Of a stretch of DNA of 64,000 nt, positions 33,806 through 41,717 are shown one piece after another. Positions within the stretch are counted from its first letter, which is position 1, and each line of letters opens with the position of its first letter. Position numbers and translations under genes: made by a program. Location: NCBI RefSeq assembly GCF_009766095.1, contig NZ_LMUD01000039.1, positions 98,762-162,761 on the forward strand, read 5' to 3'. The notes beneath the pieces were generated by a model. That model did no database searches and was not told where the DNA came from. It saw only the letters and a program-made list of their open reading frames with translations. Origin of the DNA: Granulicella sp. S190. Its GTDB lineage: Bacteria; Acidobacteriota; Terriglobia; Terriglobales; Acidobacteriaceae.

Positions 33806-35107
33806 TTAGGTGTGGGCTGGGAGGATGGTGGCGCGGCACTCGCCGAGGCCGATGCGGGGGTGGTTGGGGGCTTCGCAGGAGCCACGGAGGATGATCTCAT
33901 CGCCGTCTTCGAGGAAGGTGCGGGACTCTCCGGTGGGAAGGAGGATGGGTTGGGTTCCGTTGCGGGTGAGCTCGAGGAGGCAGCCGGCGGAGGATTCGGC
34001 TGGGCCGGAGATGGTTCCTGTAGCGAGGAGGTCTCCGACCTGAAGGTTGCAGCCATTGCTGGTGTGATGGGCGATGAGCTGGGCTGGGGTCCAGTAGAGG
34101 TCCTGGGCGTTGGAGTTGCTTAGGAGATAGGGTTGGAGCTTATTGGCGGACGTAGCCTTGGTTGAAAGAAATACTTCAAGTTTTACATCCAGACTTCCAT
34201 GCTTTTGATCGGAGATGGAATGGAGGTAAGGGAGAGGCTTGGGGTCGGTACTGTCGCGGTGAAATGCCGGGGCGTGAAATGGCTCGAGCGCGGCCATGGG
34301 GGTGACCCAGGGGGAGACGGTGGTGGCAAAGTTTTTGGCGAGGAATGGGCCGAGAGGCTGGTACTCCCAGGATTGAATGTCGCGGGCGGACCAGTCGTTG
34401 AGGAGGCTGATGCCGAAGAGATGGTGGGCAGCTGCTCCTATTGGGATAGGCGAACCCAGGAGGCTGGGCTGGCCGACGTAAAGTGCTAGTTCAAGTTCGT
34501 AGTCTAATGCATTGGTGGGATGGAAGTTAGGTTTAGCGGTCAGATCGGTGGGTCGGGATTGTCCTGAAGGGCGGGTGATGGGTGTTCCGCTGGGGATGAT
34601 GGAGGAGGCGCGACCATGGTAGCCGATAGGAATGTGCCTGTAGTTTGGCAGGAGGGGTTGGTCGGGACGGAATAGTTGGCCAACGCGGGTGGCGTGGTGG
34701 ATGGAGGCGTAGAAGTCGGTGTAGTTAGGGACATGGATTGGCTTTGCAAGGGTGGCTCCGGCGATGGAGTGGAGAGCAGCTTCGGCTGCTTGTCGTTTTG
34801 CCGGATCGGCTTTGGCGTGGAGGAGGGTGGTGAGGGTCTCGCGGAGGAGCGTCCAGGAGCGATGGCCGAGGGACATCAGGGCATTGAGGGTGGGGGCCTG
34901 ACAGGCTTCCACCAGCGTGGGTGGGAGAAGGCCGGAGGCGGCGCAGGCGTGAAGGTCCAGTAGGTGGGATCCGATGGCGACGCAGAGGTGCTGCTGGCCT
35001 TCGTGCTCGAAGGCGCCGTAGGGGAGATGGGTGAGGGGGAAGTCTGTGGTGGCAGTGTTGGCTTCGGGGAGCCAGCTCTCGTGAGGATGCGCGGTTCGAT
35101 TTGCCAT
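33806..35107 (-). CDS. fahA: Fumarylacetoacetase
   Basis: The 433-residue enzyme catalyses the last step of tyrosine degradation, splitting fumarylacetoacetate to fumarate and acetoacetate. The N-terminal SH3-like domain (ESWLPEANTATTDFPLTHLPYGAF) precedes the FAH catalytic domain: DFYASIHHATRVGQLFRP (Asp and His of the active site), PIGYHGRASSIIPSGTPITRPSGQ, LDYELELALYVGQ (Glu ligands), LLNDWSARDIQSWEYQPLGPFLAKNFATTVSPWVTP and LQVGDLLATGTISGP. The motifs are complete and the length is normal for FAHs of this group. hppD follows in the same direction. A repeat copy lies just upstream of its start. Confidence 0.97.
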   Translation of the reverse strand: MANRTAHPHESWLPEANTATTDFPLTHLPYGAFEHEGQQHLCVAIGSHLLDLHACAASGLLPPTLVEACQAPTLNALMSLGHRSWTLLRETLTTLLHAKADPAKRQAAEAALHSIAGATLAKPIHVPNYTDFYASIHHATRVGQLFRPDQPLLPNYRHIPIGYHGRASSIIPSGTPITRPSGQSRPTDLTAKPNFHPTNALDYELELALYVGQPSLLGSPIPIGAAAHHLFGISLLNDWSARDIQSWEYQPLGPFLAKNFATTVSPWVTPMAALEPFHAPAFHRDSTDPKPLPYLHSISDQKHGSLDVKLEVFLSTKATSANKLQPYLLSNSNAQDLYWTPAQLIAHHTSNGCNLQVGDLLATGTISGPAESSAGCLLELTRNGTQPILLPTGESRTFLEDGDEIILRGSCEAPNHPRIGLGECRATILPAHT

Positions 35108-35144
35108 GGGGAATGATAGCCCGTCCGGCGTTCGTTTTAAGCTA

Positions 35145-35260
35145 TGTCCTGCCGGACGGGCGCCCTGCGCGGGCAGCGGTCACTTCGTGACTTGTCATTG
35201 CTTCGCGAGGTGCTCCCGTTGGTCGCAGACTAGAGATCGTGCCGGACCAACGGGAGGAGC
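35145..35260. repeat. Structured dispersed repeat, copy 3
   Basis: Begins with the same tgtcctgccggacgggc, contains the hairpins GCCCTGCGCGGGC and GTCACTTCGTGAC, and ends with a perfect 12-bp inverted repeat: CTCCCGTTGGTC (35213-35224) and GACCAACGGGAG (35245-35256). It lies between fahA and the RND permease. The terminal arms keep pairing in copies 1 and 3 although their loop differs, which suggests selection for the folded form. Confidence 0.78.
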
Positions 35261-35270
35261 TACGGGGTTC

Positions 35271-38200
35271 TTAGTGGCTCGGCTGCTCCCTGCTTGGAGC
35301 TACGGCTTTTTTGCCAGAGAGGTTGGTGAGAATGGTCTTCAGGATGACGTAGAGGACTGGGATGAAGAAGAGGTTGAGGACGGTGGAGAGCACCATGCCG
35401 CCGACGATGGCGGTGCCGACCGAGTGGCGGCCGTAGGCTCCAGCGCCGGTTGCGAAGTAGAGTGGACCGACCCCGAGGATGAAGGCGATGGAGGTCATGA
35501 GGATGGGGCGCAGGCGAAGTTCGGCGGCTTCGATGGCGGCTTCGATGATGGTGCGGCCCTGAGCCAGGAGCTGCTCGGCGAACTCAACGATGAGGATCGA
35601 GTTTTTGGCGGAGAGACCGATGAGCATGACGAGACCGATCTGGACGTAGACGTCATCGACCAGGCCGCGGAGCGAGACGAGCGAGAGGGCTCCAAGGATC
35701 GCCATGGGGACGGCGAGAAGGATGATGAACGGCAGCGCGAAGGACTCGTACTGCGCCGAGAGGGTGAGATAGACGACGAGCAGGCCGAGACCGAAGATGA
35801 TGATGGCTTTGCCGGCGGACTCTACCTCTTCGAGGGCGAGGCCGGTCCAGGAGTAGGTCATGCCTTGAAGCTTGTTCTTTTCGAAGAGCTTGATCATGGC
35901 GTCGTTACCCTGGCCGGAGCTGACGCCAGGTGCGGGCGAGCCGTCGATCTCGGCGGAGCGGAAGAGGTTGTAGTGGTTGATGACCTGTGGGCCTGAGATC
36001 TGGGTGACCGTCGCGAGGTTGTCGAGCGGGATCATCTGGTTGGTGTTGGAGCGGACGTAGTACTGGCGCAGATCCTGCGCGTTGCGGCGGTACTGCTCGT
36101 CTGCCTGGACGTAGACGCGGTAGGAGCGATTATTGAAGTTGAAGTCGTTGATGTAGCTGGAGCCCATGAATGTTCCGAGGGCTGCAGTGATCTGGGCGAA
36201 GGGAACGCCGATGGTCTCCGCTTTTTGACGGTCGATGGTGACCTGAAGCTGGGGGTCGTTCGAGGTGAACTGCGTGTTCATGGCGGTGAGGCCTGAGCCG
36301 GGGGCGCTGCCCTGCGCGACCAGAGTATGGGCTACGCGGGAGATGTCGTCGAAGGTGTTGCGACCGCCATCCTGCAGGATGAACTGGAATCCGCCGACGG
36401 TGCCTAGACCGGCCACGGCGGGCGGCTCGGCGGCGAAGGCAATGCCTCCGGGTACGCCGAAGAGCTTGGGTCCTACGTCGCGAACGATCTCTCTTGCAGT
36501 GAACTTCTCACCCATCTTAGTGCGGTCGTTGATGGGCTTAAGTGGAGCAAAGATGAGGCCTGAGTTGGGTGAGCTGCCGCCGGCAAGCGAGAAGCCCATG
36601 ACGGAGAAGGTGCCAAAGACGCCATCGTTTTTGCGAACCACCTCGGAGACGCGGTCGGCGAACTCGCCGGTGTAGCTGAGAGATGCGCCCGGGGGCGTCT
36701 GGATGATGATGAGGAAGTAGGACTGGTCTTCCTGCGGGATGAAGGCGGTGGGGACGTAGTTGTACATGAACGCCGTAGCAGCGAGGGCTCCAACGAAGAA
36801 GAGAAGCATGACGTAGCGGATGCGGACGACGAAGGTGACCATGCGCGCGTAGGTGCGGATGACCCATTGGATGAGGGCTTCGATGGGGTTTAGGAGGAGG
36901 CCCATGATGCCGGTCTTCTTCTGCTCCGGGCGAAGAAGAATGGCAGCGAGTGCCGGCGAGAGCGTGAGGGCATTAAAGGCCGAGATCGCGATGGAGAAGG
37001 CGATGGTGAGGGAGAACTGCTTGTAGAGAATGCCGGTGGTGCCGGGGAAGAAGCTGACCGGGATGAAGACGGAGATGAGCACGAGCGAGGTGGCGATGAC
37101 GGCGCTGGTGACCTCGGCCATGGCGATGCTGGTGGCCTTGTGCGGGTCTGAGGAGGTTTCGGCAATGCCCTCGCCGCCTTTTTCTCCTGAGAGAGTGTCG
37201 GGAGCGTAAGGGTCGGGCTCGTTCAGCTCGTGGCGCTCGGGAATGACGGAGTGGCCAGAGAGATGGCGCTGTACGTTCTCGATGACGACGATGGCGTCGT
37301 CCACGACGAGACCTGTAGCGAGGGTGATGCCGAAGAGGGTGAGCGAGTTGATGCTGAAGCCGAAGATCTTGATGAAGGCGAAGGTCCCGATGAGCGAGAC
37401 TGGGATGGTGACGGCGGGGATGATGGTGGCGCGCCAGTCCTGCAGGAAGAGGAAGATGACGATGATGACGATGATGACGGCTTCGCCGATGGTGGTGACG
37501 ACCTCGTGGACCGACTCGCCGATTACGAGGGTGGTATCGACAGCGATGATGCCCTGCATGCCGGGGGGGAAGTTCTTCTGCAGCTCGGCGAGGACGGCGC
37601 GACACTTCTTATCGACGTCGAGGGCGTTGGCGTTGGAGAGTTGCTGGACACCGACGCCGATGGCGTCTCCGCCGGAGTATTTGAGCGCGGTGCTGTAGGT
37701 TTCTGCGCCCAGCTCTGCGCGGCCGATGTCTTTGAAGAGGACGACCCCGCCTGCGGTGGGATTGTTTTTGATGACGATGTTTTCAAACTGCTTGGGATCG
37801 TCGAATCGACCGACGACGCGGACGGCCATCTGGAAGACCTGCTTAGGGTCAGACGGCGGCTGGCCTAACTGACCGGCGGGGACTTCCACGTTCTGCTCGG
37901 CGAGGGCGTTGGTGACATCGAGCGCGGTGAGTCCGCGGGCGGCGAGGCGATTGGGATCGAGCCAGAGGCGCATGGCGTACTTGCGCTCGCCGAAGATGAC
38001 GACCGCGCCGACACCGGGGACGCGCTTGAGCGCATCGCTGACGTAGACGTCGAGGTAGTTCGAGATGAAGGCCGGGGAGAGCGAGTGGTCGGGCGAGAGG
38101 AAGCCGGCGGCGAAGACGAAGTTCGAGTTCGCCTTGGTGATGCTGATACCGGTGTTGTTGACGGTGGCGGGCAGACGGCCTTGAACGGTGGCGACGCGGT

Positions 38201-38528
38201 TCTGGACGTCGACGGCGGCGATATCGAGATCGTAGCCGGTATCGAAGGTGATGGTAATGGACGAGGTGCCGTCGTTGGAGCTGGTGGAGCTGATGTAGCG
38301 CATGCCCTCGACGCCGTTGATGGCCTGCTCGAGGATGATGGTGACGGCGGACTCTACATCTTTGGAGTTGGCGCCGATGTAGTTGCTGCTGACGATGACC
38401 TGCGGTGGCGCGAGGGTCGGATAGAGCGAGATGGGCAGCGACGGGATGCAGACCGCTCCGGCGAGAACAATGAGAAGCGCGCAGACCGTGGCGAAGATCG
38501 GACGACGAATAAAGAAATCTACGAACAA
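35271..38528 (-). CDS. RND efflux pump inner-membrane permease (HAE1/AcrB family)
   Basis: The 1085-residue protein starts MFVDFFIRRPIFATVCALLIVLAGA, the standard first helix of AcrB/MexB-type proton-driven drug exporters. Typical blocks follow: QVIVSSNYIGANSKDVESAVTIILEQAINGVEGMRYISS, LDPNRLAARGLTALDVTNALAEQNVEVPAGQLGQPP, the TM4 region TLFGITLATGLVVDDAIVVIENVQRHL with the proton-relay Asp pair, YVPTAFIPQEDQSYFLI, and C-terminal LVMLIGLSAKNSILIVEFAEQL. Twelve membrane helices and two large periplasmic loops are expected. The length is about 40 residues over average. It follows its adaptor gene (94-bp gap, same strand). No outer-membrane TolC-type channel gene lies in the window, so the pump must borrow one. 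Substrate unknown. Confidence 0.95.
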   Translation of the reverse strand: MFVDFFIRRPIFATVCALLIVLAGAVCIPSLPISLYPTLAPPQVIVSSNYIGANSKDVESAVTIILEQAINGVEGMRYISSTSSNDGTSSITITFDTGYDLDIAAVDVQNRVATVQGRLPATVNNTGISITKANSNFVFAAGFLSPDHSLSPAFISNYLDVYVSDALKRVPGVGAVVIFGERKYAMRLWLDPNRLAARGLTALDVTNALAEQNVEVPAGQLGQPPSDPKQVFQMAVRVVGRFDDPKQFENIVIKNNPTAGGVVLFKDIGRAELGAETYSTALKYSGGDAIGVGVQQLSNANALDVDKKCRAVLAELQKNFPPGMQGIIAVDTTLVIGESVHEVVTTIGEAVIIVIIVIFLFLQDWRATIIPAVTIPVSLIGTFAFIKIFGFSINSLTLFGITLATGLVVDDAIVVIENVQRHLSGHSVIPERHELNEPDPYAPDTLSGEKGGEGIAETSSDPHKATSIAMAEVTSAVIATSLVLISVFIPVSFFPGTTGILYKQFSLTIAFSIAISAFNALTLSPALAAILLRPEQKKTGIMGLLLNPIEALIQWVIRTYARMVTFVVRIRYVMLLFFVGALAATAFMYNYVPTAFIPQEDQSYFLIIIQTPPGASLSYTGEFADRVSEVVRKNDGVFGTFSVMGFSLAGGSSPNSGLIFAPLKPINDRTKMGEKFTAREIVRDVGPKLFGVPGGIAFAAEPPAVAGLGTVGGFQFILQDGGRNTFDDISRVAHTLVAQGSAPGSGLTAMNTQFTSNDPQLQVTIDRQKAETIGVPFAQITAALGTFMGSSYINDFNFNNRSYRVYVQADEQYRRNAQDLRQYYVRSNTNQMIPLDNLATVTQISGPQVINHYNLFRSAEIDGSPAPGVSSGQGNDAMIKLFEKNKLQGMTYSWTGLALEEVESAGKAIIIFGLGLLVVYLTLSAQYESFALPFIILLAVPMAILGALSLVSLRGLVDDVYVQIGLVMLIGLSAKNSILIVEFAEQLLAQGRTIIEAAIEAAELRLRPILMTSIAFILGVGPLYFATGAGAYGRHSVGTAIVGGMVLSTVLNLFFIPVLYVILKTILTNLSGKKAVAPSREQPSH

Positions 38529-38622
38529 GGCTGACCTCTAACCGGAGCGGCTGGCCCGGTGGCGAAACGTGAGACATGCGGAGCCAAAAGCAGACTCCGC
38601 AGGAGGAGATAAATCCAGCTGC

Positions 38623-39714
38623 TTAGCCGAGCGGCTTGACCGGCGCGCCTTCCTGCAAAAACTGCAGGCCCGAGATAATGACTTTTTCTCCGGTCTTGAG
38701 ACCGCCGATAACGGGATAGGTGTTGCCTACGGTTTCGCCTACTGTGACCGGGATCTGATGGGCGATGTAGCCATCCCCTTTAGGCGTGGCGACGTAAACG
38801 AAGGTCTGACCGCCGACGAGACTGACGGCGAGGACTGGGATGGTAGGAGCAGGAGCGGTGCTCCAGGTGATGCGGGCCTTGACCAGTTGCTGATTGCGAA
38901 GAAGCTCAGCGGTGCGCGGAATCTCGGCCTTGGCGAGAATGCTTTGCAGGCCGTTATCAACCTGAGGCGAGATGAAGCTAACGGTCGATTTGACGAGGAC
39001 GTTTCCGGCTGTATCAAGGATAGCGACGGGAAGACCTCTGCGGACCATCGAAGCACGCTCGGTGGGAATGTAGATGTAGGCCTCAAGGTCTGCGTTCTCA
39101 TCCACCGTGGTGAGGACGGTGGTGGGCGAGACGTAGTCGCCGAGGTGCACGGGGATGTCGCCTACGATGCCATTGAAGGGAGCTCGGATGTCGTAGTAGG
39201 CGAGCTGCTGCTTCTGGGTGTCGGTGAGTGCGGCGTTGGATTCGTAGTCGCCCTTGGAGTTTTCGTAGGCCTGATTGGCCTGGTCATAGGCGTCGCGCGA
39301 GACGACACCAGCCTCGAAGAGTTTGCGTTGGCGCTCGACTTCAATCTTGTTGTAGTCGTAGACGGCCTTTTTCTGCGATTGAGTGCCCTGCTGGGACTGG
39401 ACCGAGGCGAGCTGCTTGAGCGGATCGACGCGCATGAGCACCTGGCCGGCCTTGACGACATCGCCGGACTTCACAAAGATCTTGACCAGGTTGCCGTCCA
39501 CTTGCGGCTGCATGGTGGAGGAGCGGCGGCTCTTGATGGTTGCAACGTAGGTGTCGGAGTTGGGAACAGGCGAGAGCGACACGGGTGCAACCTGCACAGG
39601 CATAGCCTGAGGAGCAGCGGCAGGAGGAGCGGCAGGCTTGCATCCAGCGACCAGGCATACGGCCGCGCAGACAAGCACAGGGAGGACGCGGGGGGTGTTC
39701 GAGATCAGAGGCAC
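38623..39714 (-). CDS. RND efflux periplasmic adaptor (membrane fusion) lipoprotein
   Basis: The 363-residue protein is a lipoprotein (PVLVCAAVCLVAGC lipobox, Cys near residue 25) followed by a Pro/Ala-rich linker and the AcrA/MexA fold: TYVATIKSRRSSTMQPQVDGNLVKIFVKSGDVVKAGQVLMRVDP (lipoyl half), a coiled-coil hairpin about residues 105-165 (LASVQSQQGTQSQKKAVYDY and AYENSKGDYESNAALTDTQK), DIRAPFNGIVGDIPVHLGDYVSPTTVLTTV, then the beta-barrel and a C-terminal domain ending EKVIISGLQFLQEGAPVKPLG. It links the inner-membrane pump to an outer-membrane channel. It is the first gene of the two-gene pump operon. No regulator gene adjoins it. Confidence 0.94.
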   Translation of the reverse strand: MPLISNTPRVLPVLVCAAVCLVAGCKPAAPPAAAPQAMPVQVAPVSLSPVPNSDTYVATIKSRRSSTMQPQVDGNLVKIFVKSGDVVKAGQVLMRVDPLKQLASVQSQQGTQSQKKAVYDYNKIEVERQRKLFEAGVVSRDAYDQANQAYENSKGDYESNAALTDTQKQQLAYYDIRAPFNGIVGDIPVHLGDYVSPTTVLTTVDENADLEAYIYIPTERASMVRRGLPVAILDTAGNVLVKSTVSFISPQVDNGLQSILAKAEIPRTAELLRNQQLVKARITWSTAPAPTIPVLAVSLVGGQTFVYVATPKGDGYIAHQIPVTVGETVGNTYPVIGGLKTGEKVIISGLQFLQEGAPVKPLG

Positions 39715-39932
39715 AGAACTTCTCCTTCACGGGCGACGACTTCAAAAGACAAGCCACAGATAAGTGGCAACAGCAGTAGACAAGAAAATTAGCGACGCAA
39801 GTTTCTGCGGATCAGCAAGTTATCTGACAACAGCTCAAGGATGTCCATTTTAGATGAGATGGTCCGTGAAAGGGTTCGGAATGTGTAACGAAAGAGTTTT
39901 TGGAGCTGGCCCTACCAATTTTGGTGCAGATA

Positions 39933-40703
39933 TCAGGCGTCGAGAGTGCTTTTTTCGGTGAAAGAAAAGGGGTTGAAGCTCTGGTGGCGATCAAACGCAT
40001 CGGCGTGCTCGGCGCGCTTGAGCCAGTTTATGACAAGATACGTGACCGGAGTGGCAATTACTTCGTAACCAACCTTAAGGGCGTATCCGGTGACAATGAT
40101 GTTAATAAGGATGCGGACGGGATAGATTCCACCGAAGGTGAGGGTAATGACGAGGATGGTATCGACGGCCTGACCGACGATGGTGGAACCGATGGTTCGG
40201 GTCCAGAGCTTGCGTCCGTTGGTCAAAAGCTTGAGCCGCGCCATGGTGTAGGAGTTGGCGAACTCGCCCGCCCAGAAGGCGACGAGGCTTGCGGCGAGGA
40301 TGCGGGGGATGAAGCCGAAGACGGTAGCAAATGCCTGCTGGTTATGCCAGCCGGGGGCGGATGGGAGCGCGATGACGACGGCTCCTATGAGGTAGAGGAG
40401 CGCGGTGCCAAAGAAACCAAGCCAGATGGCGCGGCGCGAGGCGGCGAAGCCGTAGACCTCGGTAAAGACGTCTCCGAAGATATAGGTGACGGGAAAGAGG
40501 AGAACCGCACCGCTGACGGCGAACGGGCCGAGCGACCATGACCCGAGATGGATAGGGCCAAGTAGGCAGACCTTTTGCGCGATCAGGTTCGAGACGAGGA
40601 GGATGACGACGAAGGCGGTCGTGAGGGCGTCGAGGTACCTGAAGCTGCGAAGAGATGATGGCGTGGTGCTCGGCTGGATGGAATTGGGTTGGGAGGGCAT
40701 CAT
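39933..40703 (-). CDS. Queuosine precursor transporter (YhhQ/VUT family)
   Basis: The 256-residue protein has about six membrane helices: LTTAFVVILLVSNLIAQKVCLLG, LLFPVTYIFGDVFTEVYGFAASRRAIWLGFFG, LLYLIGAVVIALP, RILAASLVAFWAGEFANSYTMARLKLLT, GSTIVGQAVDTILVITLTFGG and IIVTGYALKVGYEVIATPVTYLVINWLKR. The string PVTYIFGDVFTEVYG and TIVGQAVDTILV are diagnostic for the YhhQ family, which imports preQ0/preQ1 for queuosine tRNA modification. No queC, queE or queF is in the window. It stands alone, 120 bp from tRNA-Glu, which is itself not a queuosine tRNA in terms of anticodon (TTC has no G34). Confidence 0.93.
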   Translation of the reverse strand: MMPSQPNSIQPSTTPSSLRSFRYLDALTTAFVVILLVSNLIAQKVCLLGPIHLGSWSLGPFAVSGAVLLFPVTYIFGDVFTEVYGFAASRRAIWLGFFGTALLYLIGAVVIALPSAPGWHNQQAFATVFGFIPRILAASLVAFWAGEFANSYTMARLKLLTNGRKLWTRTIGSTIVGQAVDTILVITLTFGGIYPVRILINIIVTGYALKVGYEVIATPVTYLVINWLKRAEHADAFDRHQSFNPFSFTEKSTLDA

Positions 40704-40811
40704 TTATCAGTATGCCGTGGGAGTGAAGGGCGCGCCAGTTTTTGACAGAGCATGGCTCGCTTGTTAGCGTTAGGAGTGGTGAGGGCGCTGCTGGAGCCGT
40801 CAACCTGATGT

Positions 40812-40889
40812 GTCCCCGTCGTCTAGCCCGGCCCAGGACACCGCCCTTTCACGGCGATAACATGGGTTCGAATCCCATCGGGGACACCA
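40812..40889 (+). tRNA. tRNA-Glu (TTC)
   Basis: Cloverleaf: acceptor GTCCCCG (40812-40818) pairs with CGGGGAC (40879-40885), discriminator A, and the CCA is encoded (40887-40889). The anticodon loop CTTTCAC (40846-40852) carries TTC at 40848-40850; the T arm is ATGGG-TTCGAAT-CCCAT. The anticodon stem has four Watson-Crick pairs and a C40841/A40857 mismatch at its outer end. The gene reads glutamate codons GAA and GAG. Confidence 0.95.
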
Positions 40890-40994
40890 AGAAGCACAAG
40901 GGTTTTGAGCAAAACACACTCGCGCTTTTGAAACTATAGTCGTGGTCGGATATGAGCCTCGCGAGTGAGCTGTCGGGCGACGATGCATTAGCTC

Positions 40995-41240
40995 TCATTC
41001 AGGATCGTGTATCGGCTGCTCGACGTAAAGGCTGAAGCAATCTATTTGGTCGCGATCGACCAACCCTATCCGTCGCGTGCCAAAGGCCGATATCATGCAG
41101 GCCGCAGCCGCAAGACTTGACGTATAGCCTTCCGAACAAAAGACGATCACCTTGATGTCTTGATCGGTGGCAACTGGCAGCCACGCTCCGGAAGCGGGAT
41201 CGACGCACCTGGAGTGTGCCTAGAGCCTCAATCGCCGAGG
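40995..41240 (-). pseudogene. Rhodanese-like sulfurtransferase remnant
   Basis: Read leftwards, one frame ending in TGA at 40995-40997 gives WLPVATDQDIKVIVF, CSEGYTSSLAAAACMISAFG and then VDRDQIDCFSLYVEQPIHDPE. The segment VIVFCSEGYTSSLAAAA matches the active-site loop region of single-domain rhodaneses (VIVVCxEGYxSSLAAA...LG). An in-frame TAG lies just upstream of the AHSRCVDPASG segment and the preceding bases continue only in another frame, so the N-terminal part is frameshifted or deleted. The conserved loop Cys is kept, but without a start codon or N-terminal half it cannot give a normal enzyme. It lies between tRNA-Glu and the bactofilin gene. Confidence 0.6.
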
Positions 41241-41362
41241 GCGCGACGTCCGAAGCAACCTCCGCAGCGGACACAAAAGTGTTATGTCCAGATGGCTGCA
41301 CTCTGGATACCGTGAAGATCATTAGCAGTCCAAATCCATCTGCATTTAGGAAGGTAATAGAA

Positions 41363-41698
41363 ATGGTAGAAATCAACGTACATCGGACTTTGATAGGCAA
41401 GTCTCTCATCCTCAAAGGTGAGATCACAGGTCTTGAGGCAATGCATATTGAAGGTCGAGTTGAAGGGTCCATTGCACTTCCCGGTCACACGATCACAGTG
41501 GGGCGAAACGGTCAGACGGAGGCTCAACTGATAGCTAGCGAAATAGTTGTGCTTGGACAAGTTCGCGGTAACTGTCAGGCGAGCGATCACCTTGACATTC
41601 GGAGCGAAGGGTCGATGAGTGGAGACGCGATCGTATCGAGAATATCCATCGCCGATGGAGCCTTCGTCAAAGGAAACATAGACGTTCGCCGCTCCTGA
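41363..41698 (+). CDS. Bactofilin-family polymer-forming protein
   Basis: The 111-residue protein MVEINVHRTLIGKSLILKGEI is a small bactofilin (DUF583): one beta-helix domain with the repeated pattern TLIGKSLILKGEITGLEAMHIEGRVEGSIALPGHTITVGRNGQTEAQLIASEIVVLGQVRGN. Bactofilins self-assemble into filaments and shape the cell or position other proteins at the envelope. The length is at the lower end of the family because there are almost no tails. ATG 41363 is used since the conserved region begins there; a longer frame from 41216 would add 49 residues overlapping the rhodanese remnant. It is convergent with the HTH-PD40 gene (19-bp gap) and has no M23 peptidase neighbour, which is common elsewhere. 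Confidence 0.88.
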   Translation: MVEINVHRTLIGKSLILKGEITGLEAMHIEGRVEGSIALPGHTITVGRNGQTEAQLIASEIVVLGQVRGNCQASDHLDIRSEGSMSGDAIVSRISIADGAFVKGNIDVRRS

Positions 41699-41717
41699 AT
41701 GAGGTGACGCAATATGG

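Noticed and set aside
37230-37868. Acidic plus-strand frame opposite the RND permease
   Set aside because: Runs of Asp/Gly/Glu arise from the opposite strand of hydrophobic membrane helices; not a gene.
40812-41240. tRNA-Glu as an integration (attachment) site
   Set aside because: I looked for a second copy of the tRNA 3' end downstream and saw none, and there is no integrase. The rhodanese remnant alone does not indicate an island.
41000-41472. 157-codon minus-strand frame overlapping the bactofilin gene
   Set aside because: Its reading frame is not that of the rhodanese-like segment, and most of it is antisense to bactofilin.
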